Assembly (NCBI RefSeq): GCF_016808095.1
Contig: NC_068978.1
Coordinates: 25,555,306-25,619,305 of the forward strand
DNA: 64,000 nt
Direction: 5' to 3'
Source: Vigna angularis
Lineage: Eukaryota > Streptophyta > Magnoliopsida > Fabales > Fabaceae
Part shown: positions 35,474 to 48,448 of the stretch, in pieces
Layout of the letters: the number at the start of each line of letters is the position of its first letter
Position numbering within the stretch: position 1 is the stretch's first letter
Notes under the pieces: model-generated
The model's database searches: none
What the model saw: the letters and a program-made list of their open reading frames with translations, nothing else
What the model was told of the DNA's origin: nothing
Translations under genes and position numbers: made by a program

Positions 35474-35767
35474 ATGGAGGGTCTCATACCGTTTGTGTAC
35501 AAAGCTATAATGCAATACAAGAATGGAAGGCAAGGGCCTATAGTTTCATGGCTTTGTGACTCATCTTCTTACTCATACATGAAACTTCCAGGTGATTCAG
35601 GCAGATTTCAAACCTCTGCTTCCTCTCTGTTTGGATCAGAATATGTACTTTCTTCTACTTCTTCGTCTTCTTCTTCTAAGCCTGGTTCTTCTACAACCCA
35701 AATCATGTTTTCTTCTTCTGTTCAATCCCCTTCATGTCACTTGAATTCTCCAAGAGTTCCAACATGA
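35474..35767 (+). CDS. Small unrecognised plant protein, 97 residues, single exon
   Basis: The frame opens with MEGLIPFVYKAIMQYKNGR, continues with SWLCDSSSYSYMKLPGDSGRFQ and then a very Ser-rich tail (residues about 47-85). No signal peptide, membrane segment or catalytic motif is visible. I choose this ATG because it is the first in a frame with protein-like composition. The 5' leader has three direct repeats of TTTTCCCCTG-like pyrimidine units (35415-35455), common in plant 5' UTRs. The 3' side is AT-rich with no further coding part. I have the impression that the N-terminal motif belongs to a conserved family of short plant proteins, but I cannot name it. Function unknown; likely real. 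Confidence 0.65.
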   Translation: MEGLIPFVYKAIMQYKNGRQGPIVSWLCDSSSYSYMKLPGDSGRFQTSASSLFGSEYVLSSTSSSSSSKPGSSTTQIMFSSSVQSPSCHLNSPRVPT

Positions 35768-36580
35768 ACATCATCAACATGTGTCAGTACATGAATGTGG
35801 TTACTGCTTTATTGTTAAGTGTTCAAGTTTGTCTCTTCTAATGGATCAAGTTTGGTCCTAGTTTGAGCTTGCAAGCATGCGGATAACTCCAAAGGAGTCT
35901 CGTGCTTGTTTGCATGGTTGTATTGTGCAATTGTAAATACCTGTTATGATGTTTATGAAGATGTATTTGTTTCATGGCCAAAGGGTCATTTGTTCTATAT
36001 GTGTTGTTAGGATGGTGAAATTTATGGAATGATTAGGTTTTTAATTTTATAGGGTGGATCTTTCTTAGATTTTGTTGGCATTTGAAGTATGATTTTGTAA
36101 CATTTTGTTTATAAAAATATGGAGATTAAACTATATTTGAAATTTAGATTATTTCAACATTTTGTAATCTAAATAATCTTGTTTTTGTTAAAACCTTTTG
36201 GTCATGCTCATCTAACTAGAATTGCACAAAAAGGATATTGTGTTTAATTGTCTATAGTTTGGTGGGTGGTGGCGTGTACAGAGGGATATGATTATATTAT
36301 GCATGTATTGAAGTTTCAACGTGTAAACCTAATTCCACCTGAATTTTTTGCTTGTGATGATATATACCATCTTGAACCAAAAGTATATACCACTCTTGTT
36401 GAATTTATGACTGTTTCGTTGACTATGACATGATGTGAGAACAGTACTCTTTTTTTTTCTTAAATATATTTTAATCTTTTCAAAATGAACGTGTTTTGAT
36501 TTAGTTTTTGTAAGATTTCTAGTCTTTCTAAAACTACGAACCGTTGCTTTTAATTTTAGGATTATATATACATCTGTTCA

Positions 36581-36657
<77 letters not shown>

Positions 36658-37514
36658 CGAAAAGTTAAATAAAGATTTTAAGTTGGACGTATTATAGTGA
36701 TATGATGTCAACAATTAATATGTTTTAAAAAAATTAAGGTTTATGAAATATTTGATATTTATTTATCTTACAACAGATATTAGGATCAAAATTTAGTGAT
36801 TTTAAAATTTGGAAAAATAAAAATAAAGGAAAATATTAAAAAAACTAATGTATTTTAAAAGAATTAGAAATGATGATTTTATGTTTTGCAAATAAGAAAT
36901 AAATTTCTTTATAAACACTAAAACTAAAGTTAACTAACTAAAGGTTTACTTAAATTTAACTTTTGTAACCGTTATAGTATTTTTTTATCAATAAAGAATT
37001 ATTTAATTAATATAATAGAGCGGGTGTGGGGTGCTCTAACTCTTTTAAAAAAAATATATGATAACACTATATATAAGGGATACAAGAAGGATAATATCAT
37101 GAACCTCAACAAAAAAATTGGACACCATGACCAAACCATTGATATCCTGGATACAAAATAAGAAAGGTAGAGGAGTTAACATCGTAACCTCAAAAGAAAT
37201 TTCAAATCATTGTCCACCTTGAATACCATACAAAACCACATACATATTCAAAAGTACGAAGATGACAATGCTATATTAAAAATGAAGTGAGCCCAACGGA
37301 TCCAAAATATCATCACTACGTCCCTGTTTCCTCGAGTTCATTTAACTCTTGCCCATGTGTTTTCCGAGAACTTGACTTTCACCTACATTCCACTCAATTT
37401 GGTTGTCAAAGCTCTCACACTTGTACAAAGGCGTTTTCACCACTAAGAGTCAAACCTAGATATGTTATTTTCATTCAAGTTCCTCTATTTTGATTCAACT
37501 AACTCTCTCTAAAT
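35768..37514. other. 3' flank and AT-rich intergenic DNA
   Basis: Probable 3' UTR of the small gene to about 36100, then nothing recognised apart from the (AT)n tract. Confidence 0.4.
36583..36654. repeat. (AT)n microsatellite
   Basis: About 36 uninterrupted AT units. Confidence 0.95.
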
Positions 37515-37522
37515 GTCTTGAT

Positions 37523-38505
37523 TAGGGATGATAATGGATCAAGTTGGGTACGGATAGTGTCTTCTCACAATTCAACCAATATGTAAAAAATTGTACCTGT
37601 TACACATTCCGATACTAGCCGAATACCCACATAAGAAAAATCCGCGGATATCCGTTGGATACTTGTTTTCAAACAAGCTTTGCTTACCAAGCCCAAATTC
37701 TGGCCCAAGACTCTATTCTCCTTTCTTATTCAGAACTCACAAATCTTAGGGTTTTCAGCTTAAAGAGAGTAGTCGTCTCCTCCTCCACTCACGATACTCG
37801 AATTCCCTCCATCCACCTAGCAGCGTCGTGTCCTCCTCCGGCCAACTGAGATTGTCGCCAACATCATCGCCTACACTGACCGTAGTAGCTCACTCCGTCG
37901 TTCTCTCGTTCGCGGGCGCGAGAGAAGCTTAGCTACTCCATGGGACATCCTTCCACCAGCACAATCCAAGCAGGTTGCCCTTCGTCAACCACTCACGCTG
38001 GACGTTCGACACACCATGCCGCCACCTCTCGCCATGAATGCCGACATTGACGGTGAAGCAATTCACCTAGGGTTGAACTTCATTTTCTTCTCTTCTTCTG
38101 TGACGACAATGTTAATGAAAGGAAAGTGTATGAAAAAAAAGGATATTTAGGGTTTGACGGCAACCTGCGGCCAGATAGGAAGGAATGGGGACAACTCCTT
38201 TTTCCTTATTCTGATTTGAAGAAAAAAAACTCTAAAAAGGGATTTGGGCTTTGACCCTCCTTTTTCTTATTCTGATTTGAAGAAGAAAACCTTAAAAAGG
38301 GATTTGGGCTTTGGCTCATTTTTCAGAAGATTGAACAGTTAGAAAAAAAAAACCTAATAGGATAAAATTGTAATTTCATTTTTCAAACGGTTAGCGAGTA
38401 CCCACGGTATTAAAATACACGCTACTCACTACTCATGAGTACCTCTTACCCGTAGCAAATTTTATCCGTGGGTACCCGTGGGTATGAGTTTTTTTGCCAT
38501 CCCTA
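37523..38505. mobile_element. Non-autonomous hAT-type transposon
   Basis: Ends are TAGGGATGATAATGG at the left and, reversed, TAGGGATGGCAAAAAAA at the right, the TAGGGATGGCAA style of plant hAT elements. Eight-base flanks GTCTTGAT (37515-37522) and GCCTTGAT (38506-38513) differ at one position, as expected for an old 8-bp target duplication. Subterminal CCCGTGGGTACCCG-type repeats are visible on the right (38400-38480). No transposase. The interior has a GC-richer stretch (37780-38040) that could be captured DNA, and an imperfect tandem duplication of about 60 bp (38199-38320). Confidence 0.82.
38199..38320. repeat. Tandem duplication inside the hAT element
   Basis: Two copies of a unit containing TTATTCTGATTTGAAGAA and AAAAAGGGATTTGGGCTTTG. 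Confidence 0.85.
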
Positions 38506-38513
38506 GCCTTGAT

Positions 38514-39186
38514 CCTCCTTACTTACTCTCCACTTCAATTTTGCTAAGAGGGCTATGTTAAAGTTCTTATCCTCAGAACCTCATCCCTAGAGAAATTTCA
38601 TTTGTCTTTTTGTGAGTTCGTTACACATACTCTTTGACACTTTGAAGAAAGATAAAAATAATAGTGGTCAGCAAATATTATCGATTATATGAGACATAAC
38701 CGACCAACAAAAGATAATAGTTTACTTTTCTAACTAGACAACTTACTTTTAACTTTAACGACTGTCAACACTATTTTCTCCTTGAATTCCCCCTTATTGG
38801 TAATCCTAGGTAATTAAAAGGTCTTTTCATGCACTTGCAATTTAGGATATTGGTGAAGTTTTGTATTAAAGTCATGTTCAATTCCACTCCTCCAATCTTA
38901 TTTTTAGAGAAACTTACCCTTACTCCTAATACCAACTTTTCGCAAATCAACGTCTAATAGTTTGCAAAGATAATGTGCAAGAGTTGTAAGATGATTAGAT
39001 GCTAGGTTTTAATAATATAAGTTGGAAAAAAAATTAGATAAACAAACAGTGAACTACAAATTTTTATACTAGTTCACTCATCATGAGATACGTTCAGTTC
39101 TCTCTTAAGAACTTTTAAGGGATTTCACTGATATTTTCAAATTACTAAGTTTTTCCTAGGAGTGCAAAAGGATAAGTGGGGGTGTG
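38514..39186. other. Intergenic, no gene recognised
   Basis: Ends with a polypurine-like GTGCAAAAGGATAAGTGGGGG (39158-39184) that precedes the LTR start at 39187. Confidence 0.4.
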
Positions 39187-39600
39187 ATGAGTGCGTATTT
39201 TTGCTCTCATTTAGCCTTTAATATTGGATTGTTAATTGATTTTTGTACTTTAATAGAATAATTTAATTAGAATGTTATAATTAAGTTTATTTAGCATGAG
39301 ATAAAAAAACATGTTAAAAATAGTTTTTTCGTTGCATAAGTGTTATTTGGATATTTTGATGTGTGTTAGTGCTATTGTAGCTAAGTTGAGCTCATTGAAG
39401 TATAAAAATAAATTGATTAAAGTTCCATAACACCTTAAAGATAAACCAAATAATGACAAATAATCAAGACCATAAGAAGTCAATCCAAGCATAGCATGAA
39501 AAAGTGAAGAAATTTGGCCAAGCCTAGAAGAGGGAACATGCAACAAAAATTGGATCTTGTGGTTTTCTCTATTTTCTCTACTAAAATGGCTTTGATAATT
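39187..39600 (+). repeat. Gypsy-type LTR fragment
   Basis: Direct repeat of 25753-26170. Broken off at about 39600, where copia sequence begins. Confidence 0.65.
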
Positions 39601-39757
39601 GATGTGGCAGGATTCAAAGAATGTTATCATTCTTTGTTTCCAATAATCAAACGTTTCCCCATTGAATAGAAGAGAGTGGTTGATGGTGAGTCCTTTCTTT
39701 TCCATTAGGATATGGATCGTCCTTCTAGTCCAACAATGAACTAACCCCATGATGTTA
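39601..39757 (-). pseudogene. Ty1/copia gag start fragment
   Basis: On the minus strand, downstream of a primer-binding site, the translation has the motif LFNGETFDYWKQRMITFFES that begins gag of a common plant copia lineage. About 45 residues remain before the frame runs into gypsy LTR sequence, so only the N-terminus survives. A related broken gag start is at 60690-60780. Confidence 0.75.
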
Positions 39758-39769
39758 GCTCTGATACCA
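39758..39769 (-). other. Primer-binding site, tRNA-iMet type
   Basis: Reads TGGTATCAGAGC on the minus strand, two bases after the LTR end ...TTATTTCA. Confidence 0.9.
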
Positions 39770-39771
39770 AC

Positions 39772-40861
39772 TGAAATAATAAGCAAACTCTAGAAAGGGG
39801 GGTGGTGGTGGTTTGAAAACTTTTCACAATTAGTTCTAGACATTGTTTGCATGGGTTAAATGGTTTGTAGACAGTGTTGAACACTTAAGGATTTTTTAAA
39901 GTGTTTAGAAACACAGCAAAAGATAGAAGAGATGAAAGCTTGTTTTTATACTAATTCACTCAACCTGAGTTACGTCAAATTCTCCTTAAGTACTCTTAAA
40001 GGGTTCCACTAACTTTAACAAGTTAATACGAGTTTCACCACTAATAGTTTAATAAAGCTCAATTGGCTAAAACCATTTAACTCTCCATGAGTTAAACAAA
40101 CCAAGTGTTTTAAATCCTTCCTGATTATCCAAAAACAACAAAGTGTTTTTAAAATAAGTATAGATGAAATGCTCTCTTATAGAGGATATTAATCAATACA
40201 GAGTAAATCTTAAAAGACTTTATACAAAGAGATTTTCTCGAAGCTAGACGATGCACTATCAAAGACAGAATTTTGGCAGCATAAAAATCTGTGCAATTAA
40301 TCCATTTCTTGATTCTTGTTACTTATGTTCTCTTCTTCATGCAATATTCTATTTATAGTTAGCTTCGAAAAAATTCGTTACTCTGGAGCATTGACTTTGG
40401 TAAAGTTGTTGTAGCCTTTTATACGTTGTCAGATGCTACTTTGTTTGTGTAAAGAAACTATGTTGCTATACGGATTAGTCAGACAAAAGGTATTGAAGAA
40501 ACATTCCTAGAATGTCTTTATATTTCTCAACATTCTTCTGAATCAACACAAAACTTTTGAATAAAGCATTTGTCCTTTAAGGATCTGCATAGATAAAGAG
40601 AAATTACATAATAGACAAAAAGTATTTTTCATATATTGGATTTAAAATGTTAGATGTTTATTATAGCATTAACATAATTCGTGTACTATAACGTTTAGCA
40701 TGGTCAATTCTCTATATCTTTTAGGATGGTGTACTGTGTTTAGGATATTTCGTTATTGTTTATCATTTTGGATATTGTTTAGAAATATATATCGTTTAGA
40801 AAGTTATCCTAAACAATCTTTTGATAAACATTATTTTATTAGATGATTTTGTTAAACTTCA
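39772..40861 (-). repeat. Copia 5' LTR
   Basis: Lies directly upstream (minus sense) of the primer-binding site; its 3' end reads ...CCCCCCTTTCTAGAG...TTATTTCA, like the C-rich ends at 5911-5945 and 60545-60591. The 5' boundary is placed at the TGAAGTTTAAC (minus) near 40861, but similarity among family members suggests the full LTR can start further out. No 3' LTR partner is present, so the element is truncated. Confidence 0.6.
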
Positions 40862-43071
40862 TAATATAGGATTCCATTACTTATAGGTATCCATTATCTG
40901 CAAGTACTAATTATTTGCAACCAGGAATTGTGTGAATTTTGATTGGTTTTCCTCATATATGAGATTTTCTAACTCAATTTCCAGTTCAGTAGCATTCTTA
41001 AAATAGACACAATTATTAATCCAATAACCATAACTATTGTGATACTTATAATATTTTCTACCTTTTATTTACTCTATAATGGGAATTTATAATCACTTTA
41101 ACTTATATTTTAGCAAAATACTAAAAAAATTATCAACTTAAGCTACATTGAATAATATTTTCAATTAGAAATTTTGTCATTCACTCCCCCTTGTTGTAAC
41201 AACTTGCATATGTTATTTTCATATAACACGTCTCCATTTTCGCCCATCACTTAAGTATTTGTTATCAATTAAGGCTTCCAAATACACTATTTTTTTAACT
41301 GTCCTTTCAAATTTTTGAAATCCCTATTTTCTAATTTTATTTGCTTGGTTCTCCCAACTTTTTTTGCTAGTTGTGTCACATATCTCAATGCTAAGTTCAA
41401 TAATTTCGTTCTTGTTGAGAACTATAATTTCATTGTTTCCATATGAACTCGCTCTTGCTTAGGGATAATAATAACATCTCACTTTTAAATTTCTAATTCG
41501 TTTAAGTAATTATTGGTATATATTTTCATTATTATTTGCTTGACATTCATTGATCCATGAAACTAACTCTAGTTTCCGTCAACAAAATAATTCATGAAAA
41601 TTTCTTTCCAACAATACCCATATGGATATCAAATCTGGGGATAATGTCGTGAACCAGATAAAAACATTTTTTGTTAGTTAACTAGGTAAGTACTTTATCT
41701 TAAGGTTGTCATTCATGGAAATATATACACGTTCTATTTAGTATGGATCTATATACTCGACCATGGATTCTTCCATTTCTTCAGAAAAAATCGTAAATAT
41801 GGAAACATCCCCTTGGTGATTTTGTTCTCAGTACTACCTTTGATGGTCCATTATATGTTTCCACATTTGAGTCGTATGTGGTTGTTTTGATTTAAATAAT
41901 TTAGGTTATACCATTGACCCACATTCCTTCCTAATTGACTTTCATGTTTTGTTTCAAATTGTGTAATCAGTGTAGTTTTTCTGAGTTATTGAGTAATTCG
42001 GTGTACTTTTTCTAAGTTCCAAATTGCACACTCTCTGAAAAGAACTTTAAATTGAAGAGCAAAATGGAGAATTTTAATATTTATATAGATGCAGAAGAAA
42101 AACATGGAGATGAAAAAAGAATTTCCCTTAATTCATTTGTAAATTGTATGAAATTTAGTAAATGTAATCTTCTAAGTAAGAACCCCTAATCTATTAATTA
42201 GATTATGCAATATTAATAACTTGTACAGTACATCCTTACTTTCGTTGATGTTTCATAATATTTAGATCCACACTTTCCATTAATAAGACTGGTTTAGTCC
42301 TTGAAGAAAGTGATACGCTATTTTGCTATCACGGAACAGTGTAATGAGGAATGATTTTAAAGCACACAAGTGGAATCACACACTGTTCAATCAGAACAAA
42401 ATGTGGTTAAACTCGCAAGGCTAATGGATAACGGGGCCAACAAAAAGGGAGGGAATTTGGAAGAAAGCATGATATGGAACCATGATGTTGAGGAATGGCC
42501 AATGTCTTGCCAGTGATAAGTCCTACCTACTTAATGCAACTTCTAGTAAGGGTCCACATTCAATCGGAAATCATTATACATAGTTCGTTTATAGACTTGT
42601 GCAATAATTATTGTAAAGATCATATCAACAGTAATGTGATTGAAAACCTGTTTAATGTTGACAATGCATGAATATTAAACACAAAAAGAACTGGGTCAAA
42701 GTAAAATACTATAGGCAATTTGTAGATATGATGGTTTTTAAGTTATAGTACTAAGGAATGTGGCTAGAGGTGGTAAATGAACAAGATTATATACAAACGC
42801 ATGCACCCAGCATAAGGAGAATATCTTGGTTACAATAAGGAAGTAAGTTTACGGAATCATGTCCAAGCTTTTACATTAAACCAGCAACTATATCTAGGAC
42901 TGAGGTTGGCGTGGCAAGGTTGAAAAATGAAAAATCAATCATAGTTTTGAGAAGGGAAAACATGGAAAAATTTGCCTACATGTCGTGGCAAGTATTGATA
43001 CAACAAAATTTACAACAAGATACCTTGATATCTATGGTGGTCTTGGGATCTAGCAAAGGAAATACGTTAAG
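40862..43071. other. AT-rich region, 3' flank of the CASP-like gene at its right end
   Basis: No coding region recognised. The last few hundred bases before 43072 would hold the 3' UTR of the minus-strand gene. Confidence 0.4.
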
Positions 43072-46057
43072 CTAGACTGAGGCCAAGATCCAGAACATCA
43101 CATGCGATGACATTGCTGTAAGAACCCAGGTGACAAAAGCCATGGCTACAGAAATCTGATACTTGTTGCATGTGAGACGCTTAGTAGTCGCACACATATT
43201 AAGGTCTCTTGAGTATAATACTACAACTCCCGCTGACGAGCATGCAGCTGCTAGTGATAAAGTTGCTGTTACCTGCATTTCATAAATCACTATGATATGA
43301 CCCACCAGCTTATCACATCAATTTTCAATCAGAATATTAAAACAAAGTGGCCATAGACAAGGGAAATATTGATTCCAATCTCATTATTATTACAAAAAAA
43401 AAACAGAAATCGAAGGCCAGACTTGTCTATAAGGTTTTAGTTTTTCACCTGCCCCATTAGATAAATCAAATAGAGAAACACTATTTTGTATTGCTACATG
43501 GTTGATAAATGAGCAAATGATGTTCAATTGAAGTTTGGCCATTCTTTAACAAGCATATTATGTTTACAAACCTGACCGAGACATGAAGCTGCAATTGACA
43601 CGTACTGACTAGTTTATATGTTGCAGCTTAAATAGGATCTCACAAAACTCGAAGTTACACTAACATTCACAATTCAAAAATAATTAACTCCATGTATTTC
43701 TAACTGTCCAAGTTTTTGGTAATACGAACCATAGAAGTTGAATTCATGTTCAGTGTCTAGGCATGCTCGTGACTGAATTTATTTTTCTACACGAAAATAA
43801 AAAGATGAGGAGAGTGGTATTACCCAATCGCCTACAACAAACAGGCTGACAAGAATTGGATTTTGCACGTCTCTCTTTGTCCTCAAGGCATAAATATCAA
43901 GACATGCAAGTCCAAAGCTCCAAAGAAATTGAAGTCCCATTGATGCAATTAAATAACTGAAAGCGCAAGGAAGTGCCATTGAATTATGCTTAAAAGAAAA
44001 TATGACAATCTATAGACAAAAACAAAAAGAAAGGCATCGCTTTCAATTTAATATACTTAATAGACAAATAAAAAGAAAATTACATTAAGTAGTATACTTT
44101 TAACCGGTAGATAATGTTATCTCAGAATCCAGTGCATTGGACTTAAACACTCAAGTTGCTCAATTTCAAAACAATCAACAAAGCATCACGATACTGACTA
44201 TATAAAAACCATCACGATATCAGTAGTATTTGGAACAAGACAAAAACAATACAGCTAATTTCTAGAGCAAATCAGAGTATGTTAAGGTTTATTGAGTATT
44301 TGGTCACTGTTAGTTTTGGTTTATATGTTATGATAGGTGAGCCTAGGTACAACAGAAGATGTGCCTTGGTGATTAATTGGTCATGGATTGGAATACGAAA
44401 ACCATCACTTCACGGATGCAATGGTAAGGTCGGGTACAATGACTCATCCCCATACTTTTGCATAGCAAGGAGCCTTTAGAGGCTAGGGTACATTAGTTAT
44501 ATATTATGTTATGCTTTAAATAAAATAAAAAAAGAACTAGAAAAACTAAGCTGGACTCAAATTGGAGCCCAACAAACCTTAAAGGAAAAAACATAGAAAT
44601 ATTTTAGGCCACATGACTCAGTTCACCTCAAACCCTAACTCCTTGAGCAACCAGCTAAGAATCTCTCCTACTAGATGTTGGAAGTCCTACATCGATTAAA
44701 AATAAGGTCAATTTATAATATATAAGTCGGTGCAAACCTCACCTTACAAGCCGGTTTTGTGGGATTGAGTTAGGCTTTAAGTCCATTTCTTAACATGATA
44801 TCAGAGTCAGGTTAGAGCCTATCCTAACCATATTTGTTGTTTGTTGGACATATTGTTTCACCCGCTATCGGGCCGTTATCGGACCACCCATTAATGTCTA
44901 GTCTCATGTTCGAGATGTATATACCTTAGCGTGAGAGAGATGTGTTGGAAGTCCTACATCGACTATAAATAAGATCAATTTGTAATATATAAGTGGGTGC
45001 AAACCTCACCTTACCCGGTTTTGTCTTCCTCTTCACTGTTAAGAATTAGTTTGACAGCCCATAAATTTGGGGTAAATCACAATTAAAATAAAGCTTTTTC
45101 AAGCTAGTTTTCACATAAAGTTCACCCTTCAATTTTCTACGCTCATGTTCAACACAACATCATCACATCCGTCAACTGAAAATTCCATTTTTCACTCACT
45201 CTATTTTGTTTGATACCCCCACCCTCAATCCCAAGTGACATCATTGTCACTATATGTGATTCACAAATGCTAAATTTCAATTTTCAAAATTCGGTCCACA
45301 TCTACAATTTTAGCCGTAACCTATAGGGTTTTAAAGTCTCCTAAACTATGGTGGCATCAGCTGTATTTGTACAAAATGTTAGACATCAAATTATAAAGAA
45401 AATAACAAATAGTAACATTTATAAATGATCTCAAAAATAGGGATTGCTTAAAAGAAAAAATAAGAAAAAAGAAAACTTAAACGAATTTCTCCACATGTTT
45501 ATTCATAGAAACTCCCTCATGTAACTTTTCCAATTTTTCTATTTAATATGTTAAATTTACCATGGTAAAACTTATTTTACTTTTTTTCTTGTTAGTCTTT
45601 TTTTCCAAGTTCCTTTAGAGGATTTTCTCCAAACAGACCAAACTATTTCAATTTGGAAATATTGATTTCATTTTTTTCTTCTAATTTTCCACTTCTAAAA
45701 ATGGTAACATAGAAGTTTTTCCTTTGCAAACAGACTCTTTTCACTAAATTTAGAAATGAAATATTAACTCCCACCCCACCGACCCGACCCGTCCCTAATC
45801 CAATCACACCCTAAAGTTGAAAACCCTCAAAACAACAGACATAATCAACTTTGATTCAATTTAACTTATTTTTCAAGGCAAAATGAAAATAAAAAGGAAA
45901 AAAATAGAAGAACAGTGGTATACCAAAAAGCAGTGTAGCTAGAGAAGCCAAAACCAGTGACCATAAGAGCAATTGAAGCGGCACCAAACGCACATTGCCC
46001 AAACCTCAAGAGGAACCCGCTAATCGTTCCGGGCCCACCCCACAGCCGCTTCATCAT
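43072..46057 (-). CDS. CASP-like membrane protein (CASPL5B type), 155 residues, 3 exons
   Basis: Exons on the minus strand: 46057-45924, 43956-43824, 43272-43072. All junctions are GT-AG, and the codon for Cys45 is split across intron 1. The joined protein has four hydrophobic segments (about residues 20-40, 45-65, 80-105, 128-150), as expected for the CASP/MARVEL fold. Family landmarks are the start [20 protein letters not shown], the join [23 protein letters not shown] and the C-terminus MFWILASV. CASPs build the Casparian strip scaffold in root endodermis; CASPLs of group 5 are plasma-membrane proteins of mostly unknown role. The start is MMKR; either Met (46057 or 46054) is possible. Length matches the family. 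Intron 1 is long (about 1.97 kb) and holds a TRIM. Appears intact. Confidence 0.9.
44676..45023 (+). mobile_element. TRIM (terminal-repeat retrotransposon in miniature) in CASPL intron 1
   Basis: 5' LTR 44676-44795 (TGTTGGAAGTCC...TTAACA), primer-binding-like TGATATCAGAGTC at 44796-44808 directly after it, a short non-coding interior, a purine-rich GTGAGAGAGATG at 44931-44942, then a second TGTTGGAAGTCC copy from 44943. The 3' LTR breaks off at about 45023 with an internal gap at TTA-CCCGGTTTTG. The element lies opposite to the host gene. Confidence 0.8.
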
Positions 46058-47626
46058 CCCTTCCTTTTTCTTCTTCTTCAACCAAAAAACCCTAATTTCA
46101 GAGCCTTTCCATTGGGGAGATTTTCCTCTGTTTATCACCCTCTCCGACAAGGTAAATTGGGTTTCTGTGAAAGCAGCTTTGAGAGAGAGGAGAATGAGAA
46201 TCGAAAGAATGAGTATTTGGGGAAGATAGCTTTAGAGTAGTGGCAATGGATGGGAATCGACGGAAAAGTTAATGCTTGCTTACTGTTATCCAGAATCTTT
46301 TTGCTTTCCCCCACTTTTTTTTTTACTTTATGCAAAAATAACTATGGGATAAAAAGTTGAAATGAGGTTTGTTTTATTATAAATTATTGGAGGGATTATT
46401 TAAGGGCAACAATGGTTCTCATATTAATTTTAAGCGTAAATTTAGGAAACACCATAAAAAAGAAAATGTATTATTAATAGGATAAATGATTATCAAATTT
46501 AAAGAAAAATATTTATTATTTATTTCAGTAATATATGAATTTGTTGTTTATCTTAGAAAATACACTGGCATCTAAATAAATAAATAATATATATATATAT
46601 ATGATTATTTTCAAATACATAGTTCTAAAATTTGCAAAATGCACATATAATATAAAATAAAATTATAAAAATGATAAAGTAACATTTTTAAAACACTCAA
46701 TGAACAATACAATTTTAACATCTCCATTCAAGTCCGGACATAAATAAAAATAAATTTTACCTACTGATTTTAGATACAGATTTAAAAAATTGTTTATTAA
46801 AAAAAAAATTCCTATTAAGATCATCTTCTTTTCTAGTTTTTCTCATTTTTGGAACTTTTATCTAACCTAGTGAAAAAGCATTGTTCCTAAAATTTCATCT
46901 CCCAATTTGTTTATCTCATTTTTTAATTTGAAAAAGAAGAAACCCCCAAAATTAATTACTGACTTACTTACCCTTCCTTCTTCATTCTTCTCAGATAAAA
47001 GAAACCCTACAAACCTTTCTTTCTTCCTTCTTCTCGGATAGAAGAAACTCTCACATGGTTTTGTCTCCCCATCTCACACCCTTGTTTCTTTCTTCTTCAT
47101 TTTTCTTAGCAAAGAAACCATTGTCGATTTGTTTGAAACTCTTATCGAACTCTAGATGAAGTGAAAACCCTAACCGATGTCCACTACATATATCCTATAT
47201 TCTAGATGCTTCCTTTTCTTTCTTCATTTTTCATATGGCCTTTAATAATGCCTCTTATGTTTTCTTTTCCTATTTATGGCTTTCTCTCTTTTTAAATCCA
47301 TTAATCTAGTGCGTTCATTTTTTTCGGGTGCTACTTCAATCAAGCTTTTTCTTTAAGGCATTGGTTGGACCTTAGAAAAGGCAACGTAGACAAAGGTAAC
47401 AACTGCAAGAGCCATATAAAATAAAAATCTCTTTCATTTTATTATTATATTTTATGATAGTCAATAATTATTTATGGCGTGTTATTGGATGAAAAAAAAT
47501 GTTAAGAAAGTGAATAAACATTAATTAATTTTTTTTATTTTTAATTTTCAAAAATGCATGAAGTAATATTTAAATATTAATGTTTGTGTTATGATATTAG
47601 TGAAAGGGACCTTGGCTTAGTGGTTG
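46058..47626. other. Upstream region of the CASP-like gene and AT-rich intergenic DNA
   Basis: 46058-46250 likely holds the 5' UTR and core promoter of the minus-strand gene. Beyond that nothing is recognised. Two partly repeated pyrimidine-rich stretches (TTCTTCTC-GATA-AAGAAAC) lie at 46980-47050. Confidence 0.4.
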
Positions 47627-47900
47627 TGTGTTGTTGTTGTGAGGGAAGGGGGTTAAGGTGGTAGTGTTATTTCATAGGCTATTGGACTAACCCTCCAAAC
47701 ACTTGATATGGCCCAATAAACTTTAATGACAACTTCCTTGACTTAATAACCCTCCCAACTCCTATTGTTGGTGTCACAATCATAAACACATGATCTCCAA
47801 CTTCAAACTTCAAAGTTGATGGAAGAAGATCTTTCTGATTTTGCTAGTGGAAGTAATTCAACATGAACTTCTTCTCTGAACTTTGGAATTTGAATTGGAA
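47627..47900 (-). pseudogene. Ty3/gypsy integrase C-terminal fragment (GPY/F module)
   Basis: Minus-strand translation gives STLKFEVGDHVF, then VTPT-GVGR, KSRKLSLKFIGPYQV, which is the GPY/F region at the end of chromovirus-type gypsy integrases. A stop and frame damage follow. Its upstream side is cut by the copia element at 47941, so the copia may have inserted into a gypsy copy, although no gypsy sequence is recognised on the other side. Confidence 0.65.
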
Positions 47901-47940
47901 TGGAGGATGAAAGACAATTGATGTAGTGGAATGAATTTAT

Positions 47941-48448
47941 TGTTGTAAAAAGCTGACAGAATCATGAACAAAATTTCTTGAGGTGTGTAGCTTCACTATT
48001 CTTAAGGACTTATCCGCGGTGTATTGCGCAAGTCTCCCAAGATACAACAGGGACTTCCCAGAATATTTCTGAGGATCTTAAAACTAGCAAGGATCTCTAA
48101 AAAGAGTATAGAATAACCCAAAATAATTTTTGGAAGAGAAAAAGAGCTAATGAATGAAACTAAGAAGAGAGGAGAATGAGAAAGATTGCTTTTGATGTGT
48201 CTTGGAATGAGGAAAAGCTCTCTATTTATAGAGCTGGGAAAGAATAAAAGAAATAAAAGACAATAAAAGCAAAATAATTAACATTGAAGCACTTTAAAAA
48301 TTTTGACCATTGCTCAATGAATTTTTTTTTTCGTTGCCAATTAAAATATTAACCTTGTAATACAATGTTCTGAAATTCAATCCCACAATTAATGTTTTTA
48401 AACCAAACATTAACTTTTGCAATATTATAATATTAATATATTATAACA
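47941..48448 (-). repeat. Copia 3' LTR
   Basis: 508 bp, collinear with 52952-53459; TATA-like CTCTATAAATAGAGAG (minus) at about 48219-48234. Confidence 0.92.

Noticed and set aside
46135..46335. Minus-strand frame upstream of the CASP-like gene
   Set aside because: Probably 5' UTR and promoter; the CASPL start at 46057 fits the family length.
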